The notes under the pieces were generated by a model. It was not told where the DNA came from. It did no database searches and worked only from the letters and a program-made list of their open reading frames with translations. The translations under genes and the position numbers were made by a program. Below are positions 37,468-44,900 of a stretch of DNA of 64,000 nucleotides, one piece after another (position 1 is the first letter of the stretch; the number at the start of each line of letters is the position of its first letter). This DNA comes from Deltaproteobacteria bacterium (GTDB lineage Bacteria > Desulfobacterota > Desulfobacteria > Desulfobacterales > Desulfatirhabdiaceae): the NCBI GenBank assembly GCA_016219185.1, contig JACRBZ010000077.1:1-64000 (forward strand), written 5' to 3'.

Positions 37468-38259
37468 TTATTCACTGACAACCACCTCGGCCGTTCGCAG
37501 CACTTCATGGCCCAGGACAAACCCGGTCAGAAGCTCCTCCACGACCATTCCTTTTTCCATCCCGGACCCGGTCCGTTTATCCACGGCCTTCATGGATTTT
37601 GGATCAAAGCGTTTGCCGACGGCCTCAACCGGCGTGACATTAACGGATGTAAGCGCCCTGTCCATGCGCCGAAGCGCCATTTCATAGCCTTCCACCACGC
37701 TTTCAATTCCTTTGGGCGCTGGCCTGAAAAAACTTTTGGATGCGGCAATGACCGTACTGGCCGCAATGCCTCTTACCAGCGCATCCCGGATTTCCAGAAA
37801 CGGCAGGACCGTTCGTTTTTCGCAGGATTTGCGGATATTCTCCTCAAGCTCCGACAGGGCCCGGGTCCGATCCTTAAACAGATTGGACGTATCCTGATAG
37901 GCTTCAATGAACCCGGTGAGCGTTGAAAGGGTTTTTCCCTGTTCCCGGTTCTGGATCCGGATTTCCTGCCTTAAGGCCGTAAATTCGGAAAGAAGGGTGA
38001 ACAAATCGCAGGCGTCCATTGTCGCGGACTCTTCAGTCATAAGCTTTTCGGTCGCGGGCTTTTCCGGAAGCGCTGAAAGCCAAGCGGTAAAGTCTTCAAA
38101 AGCCTTTTCCTTCCAGTCATAAACAAGATGATATTTCCGGATTCTGCTTTCAATTTTATTTCTTAAATACCCAACGCCCCTTATCATCCCGGGAAGCAAG
38201 AATTTTTCATCAAAGAGATTCCATTTCTGTTTTACCCAAGGATATATGTCATGCATCAT
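37468..38259 (-). CDS. GrpE-like nucleotide exchange factor, divergent
   Basis: 263 residues from ATG 38259, two bases after the stop of the J-like gene; an in-frame TTG at 38265 is an alternative. A helical N-terminal half (about 85-150, ALRQEIRIQNREQGK) is followed by a C-terminal segment with the GrpE pattern: VGKRFDPKSMKAVDKR, then EELLTGFVLGHEVLRTAEV. In GrpE the corresponding parts are the G-x-x-FDP-x-x-H-x-A turn and the GY-x-x-x-x-x-x-LRPA-x-V ending. The N-terminal 80 residues have no match I can name. Position next to an Hsp70 gene supports the call. It would release ADP from the neighbouring Hsp70. Confidence 0.8.
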   Translation of the reverse strand: MMHDIYPWVKQKWNLFDEKFLLPGMIRGVGYLRNKIESRIRKYHLVYDWKEKAFEDFTAWLSALPEKPATEKLMTEESATMDACDLFTLLSEFTALRQEIRIQNREQGKTLSTLTGFIEAYQDTSNLFKDRTRALSELEENIRKSCEKRTVLPFLEIRDALVRGIAASTVIAASKSFFRPAPKGIESVVEGYEMALRRMDRALTSVNVTPVEAVGKRFDPKSMKAVDKRTGSGMEKGMVVEELLTGFVLGHEVLRTAEVVVSE

Positions 38260-38261
38260 GG

Positions 38262-38582
38262 TCAAACCCCGGTTCCTGAAGCAGCCTTATGGCCGGATTC
38301 CCGTATCAATTCCTTTAGCCCAACCCGCCTTCTTTTTCTGGATACGGCCCTTGCCAGCGCAAATAGTTCCGTTTCAACATCAATGGCTTTTCCAGGCGGC
38401 AAGTAGCGGGATGCCAGGCGTTTTCGAATACTTTTGATGGCTTCGTAGGCAGCGGTGATCTCCTGAAACCGAACCGGATCTTTTTCAGGCGTATGGCGCT
38501 TGACCTGCTCAAGGTAACGGGTTCGGATTTCTTCATCGGAGGCTTCCGGCGTTACCCCAAGTAAAATATAATGAATCAGCAT
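38262..38582 (-). CDS. J-domain-like protein lacking the HPD motif
   Basis: 106 residues. Residues 4-55 follow the J-domain pattern: YILLGVTPEASDEEIRTRY for helices I and II, then KRHTPEKDPVRFQEITAAYE for the loop and helix III. In an active J-domain the loop is HPD; here it reads HTPEKD, so the Pro and Asp are shifted and HPD is missing. Such proteins either hold Hsp70 without stimulating ATPase or use a variant contact. The C-terminal half (about 60-106) is basic and helical. The gene ends two bases before the GrpE-like start and begins 19 bp after the 903-residue repeat protein, so these genes are cotranscribed. Confidence 0.82.
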   Translation of the reverse strand: MLIHYILLGVTPEASDEEIRTRYLEQVKRHTPEKDPVRFQEITAAYEAIKSIRKRLASRYLPPGKAIDVETELFALARAVSRKRRRVGLKELIRESGHKAASGTGV

Positions 38583-38601
38583 GGTTTTCTTTCTTTCAGG
38601 A

Positions 38602-41313
38602 TTAAAATAAGCTCAATTGCTTTTTTTTCCGGGGTGTTCCATATAAGAGTATTTTTGCTTCCCTGGAAAGATCGGACGAATCGGCAAATTTTAACATTTC
38701 ACCCATTGTATCCAATATTTTCCGCATCGGTGGCATGGATCGGATATGGTTTCTGATCTCCCGAATTTCTCCTTCAGGTAATCCCCTGATATCCAATTCA
38801 TCCACCAATTCCTCGATATGTCCCACAATTTCAATACGATCCTCTTTGCCCACGCCCGGCCCTGTTTTATCAAGAAAAGGCATTATCTCATGCAGCATAT
38901 CCAAAATATCATCGGCTTCATCCAGATCATCTGTTTCGTCGAAATCATCTTCATCAAAAAAATCCGAATCAATAGAACCTGAAAAATCCATTCCGGGAAA
39001 CCCCCCTTCCAGAGCCGTAAATTCAAAATGCTCCAGTGAGGATTTCAAATAACCCGATGCATGTCTTGAAAGTTTTCCGGACAAAGTTTCCAGTTCTTTT
39101 TTTATTGAATCATCCGCCATTGCGACGACATCTTTATACCGCTCCGAACAATATGAAACACCCGTCATGTAGCTCAGGGTTATCAGGAAAAAGAGCATCG
39201 GCGGGGCCTGGGTCTGGGCCTGATTTATTTTTCGCAGGCGCTTTTGCAGCTCGCTTGCCATGAACCCCAGAATATCGTTATGGAAAAGCAGATCAAAGGT
39301 CGGGATTAAGTCCACATCCGGGATCACTCCAAAAAAGTCGGAACGTTTGCTAAGCAGGATATGGGCGATATTTCTTTGCGGCAGCGCCGGCTTGAATTCT
39401 TTTGGAAAAGGACTGAGAAGCATGATGATATCGGTTGGCGTCGGCGATATCTGCTTCATTTCCTGAAGCAGGCATTTTTCCAGCACCTTGATGATTTTGG
39501 GTGTAATGGGTTTTCCATGGGTAAGTGCATCCTGAACCAGCAGCCCCATTGCGCGAATCCGGTCTATCGAATTCATCGCCGGGAAATGCTTAAGCACAAT
39601 TTTCTCAGCCTGATCCGGATTCGCGACCAGGTCCAGCAGCGCTGTTTTTTCAGCAATCAGGGGGGTAATTTTCTTGCTGTTAAACCCTTCGGCTTTTTCC
39701 AGGTCCGTAAGCACCAAATGGTGTTTTCCCCGATGGAGGTTTTTGCAGGCTGAAATCACCAGAGACAACGCGCGTCGATCCATCACCCGATTGTCATGCG
39801 GCGCACGTTCAGCAGCTTCTTCCAACACGCGTTCGGCCTTCCGGAATGCGTTTTTTTCGTAATACAGCGCTGCCAGTTCCAGGCAGGGAAATGGATCACC
39901 CGGAAATACGGCCGACATTTTCAGAAGAGCGCTTTCGATGGACGCCTTGGCATCTCTGGAGTAACGGGGAAGCTCTATCAACAATTCGTAAGCTTTTCGG
40001 TTCAGGGGATCCACTTCCATGCTTCGGATAACCAGGCTTAAAACGACCTGATCCATATCACTGTCGCCCTCGGGGATGCCCGTCAGTTTACTGAATTGAC
40101 GGGTTACATTCTTTATGGATCGATACCCCGTTTTTTCAGAATGCAGCTTCTGGGCAATAAACATCAGGATCATGCCTGAAACCATGTTTCGATATTCTAA
40201 ATTCGGAATTTCTTCTTCAAGCAAAGGCAGATAATTTCCTGCCGCCTGCAGAGGACCCGGGGAACCATCCAGGGTTCCCTTGGCCATAACCAGCAAGGAG
40301 CTATGTTCGGTAAGCAGGGATTTAAGCAATCCATGGAAATCCTCGAACTCAATTTTAATTCGCAGCGACGAATTCAACAGTGCTCCCAGAATCTGCTGGA
40401 TTGCAAAGACCGGGTTTTGCGGAAACAGGATCTTTGAAAAACCGGAAATATGGAATGCTGCCTGCTTCATTTGCCTGTTTTTCAAACAATTCAGGATATC
40501 TGAAACCATTTTCTCTGGATTTACCGCACCTTCCCACAGGCAGCTTTGGGAATAAGGTTGAGAGGAGTTAGCAGAAGCGTCTTTGCCGGTAGCGCTCTGT
40601 TTCAGGCTTTCAATGCATCGGCTCAGGGGAAAATCATCGGGTATTCGGGACAGGATCTGAATCATCTCGCTGTCATTTTCCTGATAAAACAAAACCATTG
40701 CCCAGCAAAAGAGCCTGATGGGCGCGAAGGGAGAAACGCGCGGAATGACCTTGAGTACCTGCAGCGCACTTTCCCAATTTCCCTGATTCATGAGGGATAC
40801 GGCTTCTTTTGCCGGCGATGAATCCCTACGAAGCGGATGAGAAGTTTCCAGAATATCCAAGGGTTCCCAATCATCTGTCATCATCAGGCGATAGGCCAGG
40901 TGCTGGTCCATCCTGACAGACGGGGAATGGCTTTTTGAAAAGCTTAAATACAGGTTCAGAGAGTCTTTGACGGAAGCGCGCAACACATAACCCAGAAAAT
41001 CGGCCTCGGTCAGTTGATCAGCGTTTGGCATCAATCCAAACGCCAGTTTTTTTACGGCATCGGCTTCAGGAATCAGTCCTTTGGACCGAAGCTGGTCTTC
41101 ACGTAACAGATAGGCGCGAAAAAGAAGCTGTCGAATGGAAGCTGAATCGCCGTTTTTCTTTTCAGCCAGTTTCAGCACATCAATGGCATCCCTGGCTTTT
41201 CCTTTTTCAAGAAAAGTTTTTCCCTGTTCAAAAAACTGATCAGCGGGTATTTGCTGGAGCCTCTGATGCAGATCTTTTTGGCCTTTATTGCCTTTTTTAT
41301 TTTTTTTGCCCAT
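38602..41313 (-). CDS. Large TPR-like helical-repeat protein of the Hsp70 cluster
   Basis: 903 residues, soluble, with no signal peptide. The N-terminus is strongly basic (MGKKNKKGNKGQKD). TPR-like units are visible near 30-75 (FFEQGKTFLEKGKARDAIDV) and 465-500 (CLELAALYYEKNAFRKAERV), with weaker helical repeats between. The C-terminal quarter has a very acidic patch (DSDFFDEDDFDETDDLDEAD, about 785-805). I do not recognise the family. It is first in the operon with J-like, GrpE-like and Hsp70 genes, so it may be the client-binding or scaffold part. No clear ribosome-binding site precedes ATG 41313, but the next codons give the usual charged start. Confidence is high for the gene and low for its function. 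Confidence 0.8.
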   Translation of the reverse strand: MGKKNKKGNKGQKDLHQRLQQIPADQFFEQGKTFLEKGKARDAIDVLKLAEKKNGDSASIRQLLFRAYLLREDQLRSKGLIPEADAVKKLAFGLMPNADQLTEADFLGYVLRASVKDSLNLYLSFSKSHSPSVRMDQHLAYRLMMTDDWEPLDILETSHPLRRDSSPAKEAVSLMNQGNWESALQVLKVIPRVSPFAPIRLFCWAMVLFYQENDSEMIQILSRIPDDFPLSRCIESLKQSATGKDASANSSQPYSQSCLWEGAVNPEKMVSDILNCLKNRQMKQAAFHISGFSKILFPQNPVFAIQQILGALLNSSLRIKIEFEDFHGLLKSLLTEHSSLLVMAKGTLDGSPGPLQAAGNYLPLLEEEIPNLEYRNMVSGMILMFIAQKLHSEKTGYRSIKNVTRQFSKLTGIPEGDSDMDQVVLSLVIRSMEVDPLNRKAYELLIELPRYSRDAKASIESALLKMSAVFPGDPFPCLELAALYYEKNAFRKAERVLEEAAERAPHDNRVMDRRALSLVISACKNLHRGKHHLVLTDLEKAEGFNSKKITPLIAEKTALLDLVANPDQAEKIVLKHFPAMNSIDRIRAMGLLVQDALTHGKPITPKIIKVLEKCLLQEMKQISPTPTDIIMLLSPFPKEFKPALPQRNIAHILLSKRSDFFGVIPDVDLIPTFDLLFHNDILGFMASELQKRLRKINQAQTQAPPMLFFLITLSYMTGVSYCSERYKDVVAMADDSIKKELETLSGKLSRHASGYLKSSLEHFEFTALEGGFPGMDFSGSIDSDFFDEDDFDETDDLDEADDILDMLHEIMPFLDKTGPGVGKEDRIEIVGHIEELVDELDIRGLPEGEIREIRNHIRSMPPMRKILDTMGEMLKFADSSDLSREAKILLYGTPRKKKQLSLF

Positions 41314-41692
41314 GATTGAATGGATTCAGTGTATCTGGCTTTTTACAAAATATTCAGAGCGCTGGCTCATGCAATACGGTTCACGCTCATAAAACGATGC
41401 CAATCCCACGATTTCAGCACCTGGTACCGGAGACGGCATTTTCAGCCCGAATCATCGGACAAAAACGGATGATTTTCTCTTCTTATCATCCTTTCATTTA
41501 CGCGTTCAAGATTATTGTGACGGCTTTATAAAAATGCGTTGTTTCGGTGTATCATTCGTCATTGGGGCGTGGACAGATCAAGGATTTGAAGATTTGATGT
41601 TGCGGAGACTTCGGGTGACAGGCTGAAGACCAAAGGATATTTCAACCACATACCTTCAGTCTTCAGCTTATTACCTGATTTGTCAGATCACT
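41314..41692. other. 379-bp gap between gabT and the Hsp70 cluster
   Basis: No gene is seen. It should carry the promoter of the Hsp70 cluster on the minus strand; TTGAAC with ATAAGA 17 bases on, near 41480-41515, is a weak candidate. The gabT-proximal end holds the second copy of the CTTCAG repeat (41621-41669). Confidence 0.5.
41621..41669. repeat. Intergenic repeat, copy 2, with 9-bp inverted arms
   Basis: GCTGAAGAC (41622-41630) pairs exactly with GTCTTCAGC (41659-41667). It shares GAAGACCAAAGG and CCTTCAGTCTTCAGC with the copy at 35593-35659. It lies just behind gabT and may serve as its terminator hairpin. Confidence 0.65.
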
Positions 41693-42997
41693 TTATTTCG
41701 TCAGCTCGCTGAGCGCCTCTTCAAAAATGGCCAGCCCCTTATCCAGTTGTTCGTCTGTGATCACCAGCGGCATCAGGGTGCGGATCACATTGCTCTTATG
41801 ACCGCATGAAAGCAGGACAAGTCCTTTTTCATAGCAGGAAGCCAGTATTTTTTTGGTCTCTTCGGTTGCCGGCGCCTTGGTGTTGCGATCCTTTACCAGC
41901 TCCAGGGCGATCATGGGACCCTTGCCGCGGACATCCCCGATGATTTCATATTTGTCTTTCATGGCCAGAAAACGTTTCCAGAGCTTTTCACCCAGAACTT
42001 CAGCTTTTTGCAGGAGTTGATCTTCGTAAAGCACATCTAGAACCGCCAGTGCAGCCCGGCAGGCGATGGGGTTGCCGGCATAGGTGCCGCCAAGACCGCC
42101 GACATGGGGCTTTTCCATCATTTCCTTTCGTCCGGTAACGGAACTTAAGGGCAGCCCGCCGCCCAGGCTCTTGGCCAGCGTAATGATATCCGGCGCAATG
42201 CCCCAGTGGTCTATGGCAAACATTTTACCGGTTCGGCCGGCTCCGGTCTGCACTTCATCGATGATCAGGGCAATGCCGTATTTCTGGCAGATGCCCTGAA
42301 GCTTGGGGAAATATTCCGGCGGCGGCGTCACGAACCCGCCCTCTCCCTGAATGGGCTCGGCAATTACCGCGGCCGTGGATTCCGGCGCCACGTAAGCCGT
42401 GAAAAAATCTTCCAGATAATCCGCGCAGGCCGTTCCGCAGGATGGGTAGGAAAGTCCGAACGGACATCTGTAGCAGTATGCAAAAGGCATCCGATAGACT
42501 TCGGGCGCAAAAGGCCCGAATCCGAACTTATAGGGTTTTACCTTGCTGGTCAGGGACATGGTTAAAAGGGTGCGGCCGTGAAATCCATTTTCAAAACAGA
42601 TGACAGCCGGCCTTCCCGTGGCATATCTGGCAACCTTCACGGCATTTTCAACCGCTTCGGCGCCGCTGTTGGCAAACATGGTCATTTTGGAAAAATCGCC
42701 GGGCGCCAGCGCATTCAGCTTTTCCGCCAGTCTCAGGTACGGCTCGTACATGGCAACATGAAAACAGGTGTGAATGTATTTTTCCGCCTGATCCTTGATG
42801 GCTTCGACCACCCGCGGATGACAGTGGCCCACATTGTTGACGCCGATGCCGCCGGCGAAATCGATGAGCTCCCGGCCGTCCAGATCAATCATCACGGCAC
42901 CCCTGGCTTCGCGGATAAAGGCGGATGTGATATTAAACGGCCCCTGAGGAATATGTTGTTTTCTAAGATCCAAAAGCTCCTGTAATTTTGTATTCAT
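41693..42997 (-). CDS. gabT: 4-aminobutyrate aminotransferase-like class III aminotransferase
   Basis: 434 residues of the class III PLP fold: FAGGIGVNNVGHCHP, FANSGAEAVENAVK (phosphate-binding), CFENGFHGRTLLTMS, LIIDEVQTGAGRTGK and the PLP lysine in TLAKSLGGGLPLS. The pattern is that of GabT, which moves the amino group of GABA (or 5-aminovalerate) to 2-oxoglutarate. It has AAGGAG seven bases before the ATG. It follows glutamate dehydrogenase by 136 bp on the same strand. Together they would transfer amino groups to glutamate and release ammonia, regenerating 2-oxoglutarate. Other omega-amino acids are possible substrates. Confidence 0.92.
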   Translation of the reverse strand: MNTKLQELLDLRKQHIPQGPFNITSAFIREARGAVMIDLDGRELIDFAGGIGVNNVGHCHPRVVEAIKDQAEKYIHTCFHVAMYEPYLRLAEKLNALAPGDFSKMTMFANSGAEAVENAVKVARYATGRPAVICFENGFHGRTLLTMSLTSKVKPYKFGFGPFAPEVYRMPFAYCYRCPFGLSYPSCGTACADYLEDFFTAYVAPESTAAVIAEPIQGEGGFVTPPPEYFPKLQGICQKYGIALIIDEVQTGAGRTGKMFAIDHWGIAPDIITLAKSLGGGLPLSSVTGRKEMMEKPHVGGLGGTYAGNPIACRAALAVLDVLYEDQLLQKAEVLGEKLWKRFLAMKDKYEIIGDVRGKGPMIALELVKDRNTKAPATEETKKILASCYEKGLVLLSCGHKSNVIRTLMPLVITDEQLDKGLAIFEEALSELTK

Positions 42998-43133
42998 TAT
43001 AATCTCCTTAAAATATTTTCAGTTTCCAAGTGGTTGCCGGTTTTGACATCGCGGCAAATCCACTTAATTCATTCTCGGTTGCACTTTCCGATGCGCGAAC
43101 GGAAAGCAGCAAGTCACCACCTCAAAATTTCTG

Positions 43134-44399
43134 TCAGGGGAAAATCCCCCTCAGCCTCTTGGCTTCCGCAACACGGCCGATGGCAAGCATATAAGCAGCG
43201 GTCCGCATATTTACATTCTCTTTCAGGCAGATGTCATGAACTTCGTGAAAAGATCGGGTCATGATCTGGTGGAGTTGCGTGTTGATGGCCTCTTCCGTCC
43301 AGAAGAGCTTCTGAACATTTTGCACCCACTCAAAATAGGATACCGTAACCCCGCCTGCATTGGCCAGTATGTCGGGCACAACAAAAATTCCCTTGTCGTA
43401 TAGAATTTCATCCGCAAAAGGGCTCGTTGGACCATTTGCACCCTCTACAACCACTTTTGCCTTGATCTTGTCCGCATTCAGACGGTTGATCTGGCCTTCC
43501 ATGGCTGCGGGAACCAGAATGTCGCAAGGTAATTCCAACAGTTCCGCATTCGTGATGTTGTCGGCTTCCGGGTAATCCACCACGGATCGGTTTTTTTGAC
43601 AATGCGCATACACTTTTGCCGTGTTCAAGCCATTTTCGTTATAAATGCCCCCTTTAACGTCCGATACCGCTATCACCCTGACGCCCATCTGCTCCAGCAG
43701 TTCCGCGGCATAATACCCCACATTGCCGTATCCCTGAATTACGGCTTTTGCTTGTGTCAAATCAAGGCCCAGTATTTTGGCGGCTTCCTGCAGAACATAA
43801 ACGACACCCTGCGAGGTGGCTTTGAGTCTTCCCAGTGAACCTCCGATTGCCACGGGCTTTCCCGTAACCACGCTGGGGCAGGTATAGCCTTTGAAAACGC
43901 TGTAAGTATCAACGATCCAGGCCATGACCTGGGGATTGGTCCCCACGTCGGGTGCGGGGATGTCCTGCTCGGGGCCGATGATCGGGGATATTTCCCAGGT
44001 GTAGCGTCGGGTGAGCCGCTCCAGCTCGCTTTGCGTCAGGAGTGAGGGGTCGCAGCAGACCCCGCCTTTGGCCCCGCCGTAGGGAATACTGACCACGGCA
44101 CATTTCCATGTCATCCAACCCGCCAGGGCACGGACTTCATCCAGATCCACACTGGGGTGATAACGGATGCCTCCCTTGGCCGGACCTCGCAACGTGTTGT
44201 GCTGAACGCGGAAGCCCGTCAGGAGCTCTGTACGACCATCATCATATCTTAGCGGAAATCTGACAATGAACTCTCTTCGTGAATACTTGATTTTATCCGC
44301 TATCCAGGGTGTCAGGTTGAGGCGCTCGGCCGCAACGTCGAATTGAAGATTATGCATATCCAAAGGTTTTTTCTCATCATACCGGCTCTTATCAATCAT
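43134..44399 (-). CDS. gdhA: Glutamate dehydrogenase (Glu/Leu/Phe/Val family)
   Basis: 421 residues, the length of the hexameric short form. Catalytic motifs are PYGGAKGGVCCDP (active Lys) and PAPDVGTNPQ (Asp). The NAD(P)-binding fold begins IQGYGNVGYYAAELL, and the acidic residue after the fold (SDVKGG) favours NAD, that is catabolic use. It removes ammonia from glutamate to give 2-oxoglutarate. The start has GAGGAG nine bases upstream. A sigma-54-like promoter (44450-44465) and two palindromic sites at 44772-44804 lie in front of it, divergent from the activator gene at 44901. Confidence 0.93.
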   Translation of the reverse strand: MIDKSRYDEKKPLDMHNLQFDVAAERLNLTPWIADKIKYSRREFIVRFPLRYDDGRTELLTGFRVQHNTLRGPAKGGIRYHPSVDLDEVRALAGWMTWKCAVVSIPYGGAKGGVCCDPSLLTQSELERLTRRYTWEISPIIGPEQDIPAPDVGTNPQVMAWIVDTYSVFKGYTCPSVVTGKPVAIGGSLGRLKATSQGVVYVLQEAAKILGLDLTQAKAVIQGYGNVGYYAAELLEQMGVRVIAVSDVKGGIYNENGLNTAKVYAHCQKNRSVVDYPEADNITNAELLELPCDILVPAAMEGQINRLNADKIKAKVVVEGANGPTSPFADEILYDKGIFVVPDILANAGGVTVSYFEWVQNVQKLFWTEEAINTQLHQIMTRSFHEVHDICLKENVNMRTAAYMLAIGRVAEAKRLRGIFP

Positions 44400-44449
44400 G
44401 ATCTTCTCCTCTTCGATGATGGGAATTGATTTATGTGAAAGATAGTAGT

Positions 44450-44465
44450 ATCAAGATTCATGCCA
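44450..44465 (-). promoter_or_regulatory. Sigma-54-like promoter of gdh
   Basis: The minus strand reads TGGCATG-AATC-TTGAT. The -24 box is perfect, and the -12 box has TTGA where TTGC is expected. It predicts a start near 44438 and a leader of about 40 nt. Paired activator sites lie about 320-340 bp upstream. Confidence 0.6.
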
Positions 44466-44665
44466 CGGCTTAAGCAAAGCTTACAACGCACCGGCAACAT
44501 TAAAATTTCTGTCCATTTTTAGCGTATGAAGAAACATGCCTTATTTTACACACAGGCGGCATTCGACGGATCAGAAAGAAAAAGCGGCGTATCCCCAAAT
44601 AGGGCAGTCGAAACGCCGATTCTTTGCCATCCCGATTCCGACTTTTCTCCGTGAAAATGATATTT

Positions 44666-44694
44666 CCCTCGACCCCCCTTTCTCAAAGGGGAGG
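44666..44694. repeat. C-rich hairpin repeat, single unit
   Basis: CCCCTTT-CTC-AAAGGGG at the core, within CCCTCGACCCCCCTTT. It has the same pattern as the right unit at 25588-25679. It is an intergenic hairpin repeat that here separates gdh from the activator gene. Confidence 0.7.
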
Positions 44695-44771
44695 ATATCT
44701 TTTTTATACCTGGAAGCGGCCGAATGCCATGGTCATGCCCGTTTACGCGTTCATCAAGTAATCAGAATAAA

Positions 44772-44785
44772 ATGCATGATTGCAT
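44772..44785. promoter_or_regulatory. Activator-site palindrome ATGCA-N4-TGCAT, copy 1
   Basis: ATGCATGATTGCAT. Its centre is 19 bp from copy 2, near two turns of DNA. It is placed as an upstream activating site for gdh and as an autoregulatory site for the activator gene. Confidence 0.55.
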
Positions 44786-44790
44786 TTTTT

Positions 44791-44804
44791 ATGCATTTGT
44801 GCAT
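44791..44804. promoter_or_regulatory. Activator-site palindrome ATGCA-N4-TGCAT, copy 2
   Basis: ATGCATTTGTGCAT, the second of the tandem pair and about 340 bp from the gdh sigma-54 element. Confidence 0.55.
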
Positions 44805-44900
44805 ATATATGTAAAAATCCAATACCCACAATAGCTTTAGCAAATTGAAAAGGTGCAAGATCAGATTCGTATTGTCTGATTTGAACAGCGAGATAACCCA

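Larger units (their letters stand above)
44400..44900. other. 501-bp divergent regulatory region between gdh and the sigma-54 activator gene
   Basis: No gene is seen. From left to right: gdh leader with ribosome-binding site, sigma-54-like promoter of gdh (44450-44465), a C-rich hairpin repeat (44666-44694), two ATGCA-N4-TGCAT palindromes (44772-44804), an AT-rich stretch, and the leader of the activator gene. Confidence 0.7.

Noticed and set aside
43040-43070. CGGCAACCACTTGG upstream of gabT as a sigma-54 promoter
   Set aside because: The -12 box is one base out of register and lacks GC.
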